Origin: Streptococcus didelphis DSM 15616
Lineage (GTDB): Bacteria; Bacillota; Bacilli; Lactobacillales; Streptococcaceae
Length of the DNA: 64,000 nucleotides
Assembly: GCF_000380005.1 (NCBI RefSeq)
Contig: NZ_KB904188.1
Span: 496,001-560,000, forward strand
Direction of reading: 5' to 3'
Shown here: positions 9,829 to 16,567 of the stretch, piece by piece
Layout of the letters: every line of letters begins with the position of its first letter
Position numbering within the stretch: position 1 is the stretch's first letter
Program-made: the position numbers and the translations under genes
The notes under the pieces: generated by a model
The model's input: the letters and a program-made list of their open reading frames with translations, nothing else
The model's database searches: none
What the model was told of the DNA's origin: nothing

Positions 9829-10284
9829 ATGATTAATAATCAACTTCCAAGATGGGAGCAATTACCTGATATAGATTTGTACTTAGATCAGGTTTTACTA
9901 TATGTCAACCAAAATACTTTATTGACAGAAAATACTGATCAAAAAAATCTGACAGCTTCAATGGTCAATAATTATGTTAAACATGCTTATATGGAAAAAC
10001 CTATCAAAAAAAGATATAGTAAGCATCAAATTGCCCGTCTCATTGCTATTGCTGTTTTAAAAAATACCTTTCCTATACAAGAAATTAGTAAGGTCTTAAA
10101 TAACTTACAAAAGCAATTAAGCTCCGAGACTTTGTACAATATTTTTGTTAGTTATTGGAATGACGGTCAAAAAGCTGATACACCTGAAATTATCATTAAT
10201 GCTTGTAAAACAGTTAAATATTATCAAAAAACCTTTGATCTCATCAATCAATATATGGAGGAAAATAATGAATCAAACTTTTAA
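9829..10284 (+). CDS. DUF1836 domain-containing protein
   Basis: About 151 residues, matching the small DUF1836 family of Firmicutes, whose members are predicted MerR-like or helix-turn-helix proteins of unknown role. The region MVNNYVKHAYMEKPIKKRYS followed by HQIARLIAIAVLKNTFPIQEI looks like the family DNA-binding-like helices. I start at ATG 9829 because GAGG lies 9 nt upstream; a TTG at 9814 is less likely. It overlaps the hemolysin III gene by 17 bp. The pair DUF1836-hemolysin III is common in streptococci. Confidence 0.8.
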   Translation: MINNQLPRWEQLPDIDLYLDQVLLYVNQNTLLTENTDQKNLTASMVNNYVKHAYMEKPIKKRYSKHQIARLIAIAVLKNTFPIQEISKVLNNLQKQLSSETLYNIFVSYWNDGQKADTPEIIINACKTVKYYQKTFDLINQYMEENNESNF

Positions 10285-10918
10285 ATATAGCCTACCTTTA
10301 GCTTTTGGTGAGGAAGTTGCTAACGCAGTGACACATGGTATCGGTGCATTGATCATGCTCTTTTTATTACCTATTTCTGCTATTTTCACCTATCAACAGT
10401 ATGGTGCTAAAGATAGTTTAGGTGTCTCGATCTTTATTATTAGTCTTTTCTTAATGTTTCTTTCTTCTACGATTTACCATTCAATGTCTTATGGAACACC
10501 CCAAAAGTATATTCTCCGCATCATTGACCACAGTATGATTTATATTGCAATTGCTGGTAGTTACACACCAGTAGCTCTATCTTTAGTTGGAGGTTGGATT
10601 GGCTATACCATTATCATTTTACAATGGACCACAACTATTTTTGGTATTCTATACAAAATATTTGTTAAGAATGTCAATGAAAAATTTAGTTTAAGTCTTT
10701 ATCTCTTCATGGGATGGTTAGTTGTCTTTGTTATTCCGATCATTCTTCCTAAAATGTCTACTGCTTTTGCTATTTTAATGTTACTAGGTGGTTTATCCTA
10801 TACAATTGGCGCTGGTTTTTATTCTAAAAAGAAACCTTATTATCATATGATTTGGCATCTCTTTATTCTTCTAGCTTCTGCCCTCCAGTTTATTGCTATT
10901 GTTTTTTACATGTTATAA
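10268..10918 (+). CDS. hemolysin III family membrane protein (TrhA/YqfA)
   Basis: PAQR-superfamily membrane protein, 216 residues with seven hydrophobic segments. Family motifs are visible: EEVANAVTHGIGA at the start, SSTIYHS in the second segment, RIIDHSMIYIAIAGSYTP, and YHMIWHLFILLAS near the C terminus. These histidines are the putative metal ligands of the family. Despite the name, the cellular role is membrane homeostasis rather than a proven toxin. Start ATG 10268 has GGAGG immediately upstream; a longer reading frame from 10145 has no support. Confidence 0.9.
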   Translation: MNQTFKYSLPLAFGEEVANAVTHGIGALIMLFLLPISAIFTYQQYGAKDSLGVSIFIISLFLMFLSSTIYHSMSYGTPQKYILRIIDHSMIYIAIAGSYTPVALSLVGGWIGYTIIILQWTTTIFGILYKIFVKNVNEKFSLSLYLFMGWLVVFVIPIILPKMSTAFAILMLLGGLSYTIGAGFYSKKKPYYHMIWHLFILLASALQFIAIVFYML

Positions 10919-11005
10919 ATTTCATTGCATAAAATGGGTCTTTTAAAAGAAAATTTAATAATTAGTGGTATAATGATTTCAAGCGTTTAAAGAAAGGATA
11001 GGATT

Positions 11006-11911
11006 ATGAAATCTGTCGCAATTTTTTTCAATCCTAAGTCTGGTAAAAAAAAGGATAATTTAGCTGAAGAAGTTAAAGAAGCTCTTGTTAGAAGAGGATT
11101 TTTACCAGAAGATATTTCCATAATTATACCAGAAAGTGCAGACCATGCTTTTTCTCAAGCACGGAAAGTTTCCAGTGAAAATATCGATTTAATCATCCCC
11201 TTGGGTGGTGATGGTACAATCAGTAAAATTATTGGAGGGGTCTACGAAGGTGGTAAGCATTCAAAAATAGGGCTTATTCCTTCTGGTACTGTTAATAATT
11301 TTGCCAAAGCACTTCATATTCCTCTTGAATTTGACTCTGCTCTCGATAATATTGTTAATGGCCATGATAAAAAGATTGATATTTGTAAAGTTAAAGACCA
11401 TCAGTATATGATCAGTAGTTTAACTCTAGGCCTTCTTGCAGATATTGCCGCTGATGTAACTCCTGAAGAAAAACGAAAATTTGGACCTTTTGCTTTTTTA
11501 AAGGATAGTTATCGTATTTTAAAACAAAATAGGTCTTATTCTATTATTATTCAAAACCAAGAATTTAAGATGGAATCCCGTACTAAATTTTTATTGATTA
11601 CCATGACGAATACTATTGCTGGTTTTCCTTCCTTTTCACCAGATGCTTTGGTTGATGATGGCCTTCTTCAGGTTTATACGATGAAAAAATTATCTTTTTT
11701 TAAATTTCTCTTCCATATTAATGAATTCAGAAGAGGGGATTTTTCAAAAGCTGAAGAAATTTCTCACTTTCATTGTCATTCATTGGAATTATTGCCATTG
11801 ACTCATAAAAAATCCTCACGACCTAGAACACGAATTGATGGTGATAAAAGCTCTGCTATTCCCCTATCCCTAGAGGTCTTGCAAAAAGCCGTAACGGTCA
11901 TTGTTCCCTAA
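11006..11911 (+). CDS. diacylglycerol kinase family lipid kinase
   Basis: Soluble lipid kinase of the DagK/YegS/BmrU fold, 301 residues. The nucleotide-binding loop is seen as FFNPKSGKK at residues 7-15 and PLGGDGTISKIIGGV near 70, with IPSGTVNNFAKAL near 92. It probably phosphorylates diacylglycerol or a related lipid at the membrane. SD AAAGGATAGG is good, and a TATAAT sits about 30 bp upstream of the start. No operon partner. Confidence 0.88.
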   Translation: MKSVAIFFNPKSGKKKDNLAEEVKEALVRRGFLPEDISIIIPESADHAFSQARKVSSENIDLIIPLGGDGTISKIIGGVYEGGKHSKIGLIPSGTVNNFAKALHIPLEFDSALDNIVNGHDKKIDICKVKDHQYMISSLTLGLLADIAADVTPEEKRKFGPFAFLKDSYRILKQNRSYSIIIQNQEFKMESRTKFLLITMTNTIAGFPSFSPDALVDDGLLQVYTMKKLSFFKFLFHINEFRRGDFSKAEEISHFHCHSLELLPLTHKKSSRPRTRIDGDKSSAIPLSLEVLQKAVTVIVP

Positions 11912-11961
11912 GCATGACAGATCATCTCGCTAGGGTTATTAGACATTATCCTTATAAAATA

Positions 11962-12000
11962 AATACAAAAAAGAGACTACAAGAGCCTCTTTTTTGTATT
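11962..12000. terminator. bidirectional terminator between lipid kinase and YtxH genes
   Basis: 14-bp perfect stem AATACAAAAAAGAG with its complement around an 11-nt loop. A and T tracts in the arms give a U run in both directions, so it can serve the plus-strand kinase gene and the minus-strand YtxH operon. Confidence 0.8.
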
Positions 12001-12043
12001 ATCTAAAATATAGTTAATGCTGTCTTATCGAATTAAGTCGTTT

Positions 12044-12397
12044 TTAAGAGTCGCTACCATCATGTAATTGGTTTAACTTCTCATTAATAGTTTTGTTTGC
12101 TGAAGTTGAGTAGTCTTCTACTTTATTTTTAACCTTATCAAATGTCTCACCGACAGACTGTCCTGCACGTTCAGAGTAATGAGTTAAACTGTCTTTTGAG
12201 TCTTCTAATTTATCTGAGGCGAGGTTAACTAAACTATCACTCATTGATTTGAGAGATCCTATTAAATCGTCTAATTTTTGACTACTGTCATCAATGATTT
12301 CTTTTTTGTCATTATCTGCTAGAGATAAATAAGCAATTGTTGCAGCTAGAGATCCTACTGCTAATCCAATTAGTAATCCTTTTTTCTTAGAGTTCAT
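12044..12397 (-). CDS. YtxH domain-containing general stress protein
   Basis: Small 117-residue protein with an N-terminal hydrophobic segment GLLIGLAVGSLAATIAYLSL (residues 7-26), the YtxH/Gas vesicle-like anchor, followed by a long charged helix rich in D, S, K and T. B. subtilis YtxH is a general stress protein; function in streptococci is unknown. The SD GGAGG overlaps the stop codon of the small gene upstream, so the two are translationally linked. The operon promoter shares its architecture with the Gls24 operon in this window, which argues for a shared stress role. Confidence 0.85.
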   Translation of the reverse strand: MNSKKKGLLIGLAVGSLAATIAYLSLADNDKKEIIDDSSQKLDDLIGSLKSMSDSLVNLASDKLEDSKDSLTHYSERAGQSVGETFDKVKNKVEDYSTSANKTINEKLNQLHDGSDS

Positions 12398-12409
12398 AGA
12401 TTGAACCTC

Positions 12410-12565
12410 CTATTTTTTTAGCTTACGGTCGTTGATAATTTTTTTAGCTAACTTTATTGCTGGAAGAACAAGTAAAACTAGCTGGAATAAATCAGCCTTA
12501 TTAACTTTATTTTTCCCATTGTGAGTCGTTTTCATTTTCTGTGATTTATTTTTTCCAAATATCAT
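12410..12565 (-). CDS. small membrane protein upstream of YtxH
   Basis: A 51-codon reading frame (MIFGKNKSQK start, stop TAG). SD AGAGG lies 8 nt before the ATG, and the stop codon abuts the YtxH SD. The N terminus is basic, the middle VNKADLFQLVLLVLPAIKLA is hydrophobic or amphipathic, and the tail KKIINDRKLKK is strongly basic, so it probably sits at the membrane. I do not recognise a family. It is the first gene after the dual-operator promoter and so should be co-regulated with YtxH. Confidence 0.7.
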   Translation of the reverse strand: MIFGKNKSQKMKTTHNGKNKVNKADLFQLVLLVLPAIKLAKKIINDRKLKK

Positions 12566-12638
12566 ACTCTTAGCCTCTTTTCACATTTATTTTATAGTAA
12601 TAATGCTATATTTTATTCTCTTAAATAGGTCCATTTAA

Positions 12639-12801
12639 AAGTGACTACTTTAATATCACTAAATAATGGTTAATTAAATTTATAAAATATTTTTTATTAA
12701 ATAATTAGTGTACAAAACCTATTAAAATAAGTTTATTTAGAAGTGACTATTTATTTAATTATTTATGTTGTCATTATATAATTTACTTGTTCTCTAGTCA
12801 A
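12639..12801 (-). promoter_or_regulatory. YtxH operon promoter with two copies of a shared operator-like element
   Basis: Minus-strand promoter: -35 TTGACT (12796-12801), 17-bp spacer, -10 TATAAT (12773-12778). Twenty bp downstream of the -10 is AAATAGTCACTT (12741-12752), and 102 bp further on is AAGTAGTCACTT (12639-12650). Both are followed after 11 bp by TATTTW, a possible second -10. The same layout precedes the Gls24 operon near 62 kb. The rest of the gap up to 12887 is AT-rich and shows no gene. Confidence 0.65.
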
Positions 12802-12887
12802 GTATTTTGCATTTTATAAATTAAAAAACTAGGATAGGATACATCTGTTGTCACAAGAGACAAATCAAACGATCACTATAGCTAGTT

Positions 12888-14432
12888 TTACAATAATTGA
12901 TTAAAATCCCAGACGTCACTTACCCAATCTTGGTAAAACTCTGGTTCGTGACAAACCATTAAAATAGATCCCTTAAAAGCTTTTAGAGCTCTTTTGAGTT
13001 CTTCTTTTGCATCTATGTCTAGATGGTTTGTTGGTTCGTCTAAGACCAAAACATTGTTTTCACGATTCATTAATAGACAAAAACGTACTTTTGCCTGTTC
13101 TCCACCTGAAAGTACTTGGATTTGGCTTTCAATGTGTTTAGATGTAAGTCCACATCTTGCAAGGGCAGCACGAACTTCAGCTTGATTTAAAGCAGGAAAA
13201 GCATCCCAAACAGCTTCTAATGGTGTTTGGCGGTTACCTCCTGCAACCTCTTGTTCAAAGTATCCTAGTTCAATAAAATCTCCACGCTCTACTTGTCCGC
13301 TTAAAGGTTCAATTATACCTAAGAGGCTTTTTAAAAGAGTTGATTTTCCTATTCCATTAGCTCCTGTAATAGCAATTTTTTGGTTTCTCTCAAACTTTAA
13401 GCTTAAAGGCTCTTTAGTTAAGGCTTTATCATAACCAATAATAAGTTCTTTTGTTTGAAAAATGAAACGACTAGGAGTTCGGCCTTCTTTAAACTCAAAA
13501 CTTGGTTTTGGCTTTTCGGATTGTAGTTCAATGATATCCATTTTGTCTAATTTTTTCTGACGAGACATAGCCATATTTCGGGTGGCTACACGCGCTTTGT
13601 TTCGATTAACAAAATCCTGGAGCTCTGCAATCTCTTTTTGCTGTCTTTGATAAGCTGCTTCTAGCTGGGATTTTTTCATTTCATGGACTTCTTTAAATTG
13701 ATAATAGTCTCCTGAGTATCTCACCAAGTCCTGGTTCTCAACATGGTAGACAATATTGATAACGTCATTTAAAAAAGGAATATCGTGAGAAATAAGGACA
13801 AAAGCATTTTCGTAATTTTGTAAATACCGTTTTAACCAATCAATATGTTCAGCATCTAAATAGTTAGTTGGCTCATCTAGTAATAAGATATCTGGTTTTT
13901 CTAATAATAATTTTGCTAGTAAAATTTTTGTTCGTTGTCCACCTGATAATTCGGTAACATCTGAATCCATACCAAAATCCATGACACCTAAGGCTCTAGC
14001 TACCTCGTCAATCTTAGCATCTAGGGTATAAAAATCTCTAGATTCAAGTCTATCTTGGAGTTCACCAACTTCTTCCATTAAGGCATCTACATCAGCATTC
14101 TCATCAGCCATGGACATATAAATATCATTAATACGACTTTCTGTTTTAAATAATTCATCAAAAGCTGTACGTAAGACATCTCTTACAGTTTGTCCAGGAT
14201 TTAGAACTGTATGCTGATCGAGATAGCCGGCGGTCACATACTTAGACCATTCTACTTTTCCTTCGTCAGGTTGTAAATGGCCTGTAACAATACTCATAAA
14301 GGTTGATTTTCCTTCACCATTTGCCCCAATTAGGCCAATGTGTTCCCCTTTTAATAGCCTAAATGATACATTTTCAAATATAGCTCTGTCACCAAATCCG
14401 TGACTTAAATTTTTAACTTCTAATATACTCAT
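12888..14432 (-). CDS. ABC-F family ATPase (YfmM-like)
   Basis: Soluble tandem-ABC protein without membrane domain, 514 residues. The first cassette has GANGEGKST and LSGGQ, the second GANGIGKST and LSGGE, joined by a charged linker (the P-site interaction motif region) around residues 230-310. The N terminus SILEVKNLSHGFGDRAIF is close to B. subtilis YfmM. Housekeeping ABC-F proteins act on the ribosome; resistance function cannot be claimed. I start at ATG 14432, where AAGGAT is well placed. The short leader contains a hairpin with a U run. Confidence 0.9.
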   Translation of the reverse strand: MSILEVKNLSHGFGDRAIFENVSFRLLKGEHIGLIGANGEGKSTFMSIVTGHLQPDEGKVEWSKYVTAGYLDQHTVLNPGQTVRDVLRTAFDELFKTESRINDIYMSMADENADVDALMEEVGELQDRLESRDFYTLDAKIDEVARALGVMDFGMDSDVTELSGGQRTKILLAKLLLEKPDILLLDEPTNYLDAEHIDWLKRYLQNYENAFVLISHDIPFLNDVINIVYHVENQDLVRYSGDYYQFKEVHEMKKSQLEAAYQRQQKEIAELQDFVNRNKARVATRNMAMSRQKKLDKMDIIELQSEKPKPSFEFKEGRTPSRFIFQTKELIIGYDKALTKEPLSLKFERNQKIAITGANGIGKSTLLKSLLGIIEPLSGQVERGDFIELGYFEQEVAGGNRQTPLEAVWDAFPALNQAEVRAALARCGLTSKHIESQIQVLSGGEQAKVRFCLLMNRENNVLVLDEPTNHLDIDAKEELKRALKAFKGSILMVCHEPEFYQDWVSDVWDFNQLL

Positions 14433-14454
14433 TTTTACATCCTTAATAATCACT

Positions 14455-14517
14455 AAAAAAGCCGCCTAGGCGACCTTAAGATATGCTCATTATGGCAAAA
14501 ATAAACTTATTTGTCAA
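14455..14517 (-). promoter_or_regulatory. ABC-F gene promoter and leader hairpin
   Basis: Promoter TTGACA (14512-14517), 17 bp, CATAAT (14489-14494). The transcript should begin near 14482. Eight to ten nt later it forms GTCGCC-TA-GGCGGC (14461-14474) followed by six U (14455-14460), just before the ribosome binding site. It resembles a compact intrinsic terminator in the leader. Confidence 0.55.
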
Positions 14518-14652
14518 TTTAGATCTTTGAAAGCTACTTAACCCTTACTTAATTGATAGGATTGTTTTTTAGATCGGCGTCTTAATAAGCCTTGTAAGTT
14601 TATCCAGATTAAGCTACAATAAGTACAAATTTAAATGGTATGGGGACATTTT

Positions 14653-15903
14653 ATGGTAAGTAAATACAAAGAAATCAGTGATGACATTCAAAGGCAGATT
14701 AAAGAGGGAAAACTTAAAAAAGGAGATCGTATTCCTTCTATACGCCAGCTAAGCAGTAGCTACGCTTGTAGTAAGGACACTGTTCAAAGGGCTTTATTAG
14801 ACTTAAAATATAAGCAAAAATTATATGCTGTCCCTCAAAGTGGTTATTATGTTTTAGATAATTATCAATTAACAGAACTAGCACCTTACTTTAGTTTAAA
14901 GGAGTACAACAACCTTGCTTACAATGATTTTCGCCTTTGTCTTAACGAGGCATTAACTGGAAAAGAAACCTATCTTTTTAACTATTATCATCAGGAAGAA
15001 GGCTTAAAGGAATTACTTTTTTCACTTAAAAACTATTTGTCTGGAAGTGCTATTTATACAAATCTTAATCACATTGTAGTTACTTCCGGTAGTCAGCAAG
15101 CTCTCTATATCCTATGTCAAATGCCTTTTTTGTCGAATAAGGAAGTTATTCTCTTAGAAAGGCCAACCTACCAACGTATGGAAAGTCTAGTGAGAGCCCT
15201 CAATTTGCCCCTTCAATTTATCGAAAGAACTAGTGACAGTATTGATTTGAAAGCTCTAGAAGACTTGTTTAAAACAGGAAATATTAAGTATTTTTACACG
15301 ATTTCTAGATATTCTAATCCCTTGGGTTTATCCTATTCACGCAAAGAAAAAGAAGCTATAGTTGAACTTGCTCATCGTTATCAAGTTTATATTATTGAGG
15401 ATGATTACCTGGGTGATTTTGCAAAAACAAGTGAACCTGCCCTTCATTATTATGATACAAATGAAAGAGTTATCTATCTTAAGTCATTTTCTATGAGTAT
15501 TTTTCCAGCTCTGCGTCTAGCTAGTCTAGTTTTACCTACAAGCTTACTTAAAACATTTTTAGCTTATAAGTCACTTATAGATCTTGACACTAATCTTTTA
15601 ATGCAAAAAGCCCTGTCTCTGTATTTGGATAATGGGATGTTTGATAAGAATTTAAAGTATATTAAAACCTTTCTCCAGAAAAAAACAAAATCCCTATTAA
15701 GCTATTTAGACAAATACTATCCAGAATTAGATTATCATGTAACAGCCCAGCATATTATTATTTCTTGTTTTCCTAGTATTCAGCAATTAAAACTAGCTAA
15801 AGAGAAATCTCTTGATATTATAAAAACAAAAGAAGCTTATTATATTCGTTTTCTCATTAATGATGCTACGGCTAGTCAGATAGATAATATTTTTAAAGAA
15901 TAG
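14653..15903 (+). CDS. GntR/MocR-type regulator with degenerate aminotransferase domain
   Basis: 416 residues: an N-terminal GntR winged helix (residues 1-70) fused to a class I aminotransferase fold. Fold motifs are present: TSGSQQALYIL, SNPLGLSYS and IIEDDYLGDF. The PLP-binding lysine expected in the SFSKxxxPxLR motif is Met281 (codon ATG at 15493-15495), in SFSMSIFPALRL. Promoter TTGTAA (14592-14597), 17 bp, TACAAT (14615-14620). It lies divergent to the ABC-F gene. ATG 14653 is chosen over 14635 because GGGGAC lies upstream of it. Target genes are unknown. Confidence 0.85.
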   Translation: MVSKYKEISDDIQRQIKEGKLKKGDRIPSIRQLSSSYACSKDTVQRALLDLKYKQKLYAVPQSGYYVLDNYQLTELAPYFSLKEYNNLAYNDFRLCLNEALTGKETYLFNYYHQEEGLKELLFSLKNYLSGSAIYTNLNHIVVTSGSQQALYILCQMPFLSNKEVILLERPTYQRMESLVRALNLPLQFIERTSDSIDLKALEDLFKTGNIKYFYTISRYSNPLGLSYSRKEKEAIVELAHRYQVYIIEDDYLGDFAKTSEPALHYYDTNERVIYLKSFSMSIFPALRLASLVLPTSLLKTFLAYKSLIDLDTNLLMQKALSLYLDNGMFDKNLKYIKTFLQKKTKSLLSYLDKYYPELDYHVTAQHIIISCFPSIQQLKLAKEKSLDIIKTKEAYYIRFLINDATASQIDNIFKE

Positions 15904-15913
15904 TGAAAAAGAT

Positions 15914-15949
15914 AAAAGACTCAACTACTTAAAAATAGTCGAGCCTTTT
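15914..15949. terminator. bidirectional terminator between MocR-type and ATP-cone genes
   Basis: AAAAGACTCAACTA pairs with TAGTCGAGCCTTTT through G-U and one mismatch, around an 8-nt A-rich loop, with T and A tracts on both sides. The two flanking genes converge here. Confidence 0.75.
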
Positions 15950-15951
15950 TG

Positions 15952-16290
15952 TTATTTTGTCTGTTCAAATCTCAAATGCACGATAATACTATCACCGTAA
16001 CCATTTCTTTCTAAATCACGTTGAAGTCTATATGAAATATAATGCTCTGCTATATTAATGTAACCAGCATCCATTAAACGGTTTTCAACCAAGGATTGAA
16101 TTATATTGATGGTTGGTTTTTCAACACGAGCTTCTTCTAGGTCGATGATAACTTTTTTAGTGACTTGAGCAAGATTCTGACGCCAAGTTTCATCAATAAT
16201 ATAGACTGTTTGAGCAGCTTTAAGGATAGCTTGATATATCTTTTCTGGATCAAAGTCAGCAACCTGTCCATCACGCTTAATTATTTGCAT
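15952..16290 (-). CDS. stand-alone ATP-cone domain protein
   Basis: 112 residues consisting almost entirely of an ATP-cone, the nucleotide-sensing module of ribonucleotide reductases and of NrdR. The start IIKRDGQVADFDPEKIYQAI is the classic ATP-cone N terminus. Unlike NrdR it has no zinc ribbon, and unlike NrdD it has no catalytic part, so it is neither a truncated NrdR nor an obvious NrdD fragment. No nrd gene is in the window. It may act in trans on a reductase or regulator, but this is inference. A candidate small RNA ends about 100 bp upstream. Confidence 0.75.
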   Translation of the reverse strand: MQIIKRDGQVADFDPEKIYQAILKAAQTVYIIDETWRQNLAQVTKKVIIDLEEARVEKPTINIIQSLVENRLMDAGYINIAEHYISYRLQRDLERNGYGDSIIVHLRFEQTK

Positions 16291-16388
16291 TTCCTAGCCT
16301 CATTTCATTTGTTTTCATCTTATTTACATTATGCAAATCTTTTTATCTTTTGTCAAGTCATTGCCTCAGAAGTCCCGTATTTAAAACA

Positions 16389-16532
16389 GAAAAAAACCTT
16401 TACCAAATTGGTAAAGGTTGGGGGCATTCAATGAATGTGATAAAAGGGTTCACACAATTTATCAAAGTCGGCTCCTGCCTTAATGACCTCCCCAGCGTGA
16501 TGTGGTAAAATACCACAATCGACTCATCGCAT
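16389..16532 (-). ncRNA. candidate structured small RNA or leader, about 144 nt
   Basis: The gap between cls and the ATP-cone gene has a complete minus-strand transcription unit: a good promoter (16539-16567), then a folded region, then a perfect terminator (stem AACCTTTACCAA / TTGGTAAAGGTT at 16395-16419 plus seven U). Internal helices include GCGATGA/TCACGC enclosing TGTGGTA/TACCACA, GGC-AGGA-GCC, TGATAAA/TTTATCA and GGGG/CCCC. AGTCG in the first internal loop can pair with CGACT downstream as a pseudoknot. It matches no RNA family I recognise. It could be a trans-acting RNA or an attenuator for the ATP-cone gene. Confidence 0.65.
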
Positions 16533-16538
16533 AAGCTA

Positions 16539-16567
16539 ATCATAACAGAAAAAAAGTGTAATTACAA
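16539..16567 (-). promoter_or_regulatory. promoter of the candidate small RNA
   Basis: -35 TTGTAA (16562-16567), 17-bp spacer, extended -10 TGTTATGAT (-10 hexamer 16539-16544). The -35 overlaps the stop codon of cls. Predicted start near 16532. Confidence 0.7.

Noticed and set aside
10979..10992. cre-like site before the lipid kinase gene
   Set aside because: Only 11 of 14 positions match the CcpA consensus, so chance is a sufficient explanation.
16389..16532. ZTP (pfl) or THF riboswitch, suggested by fhs being nearby
   Set aside because: The conserved CCGCCUGGGC-type core of ZTP riboswitches is absent and fhs lies upstream, not downstream, of this RNA. The THF riboswitch pairings are also not seen.
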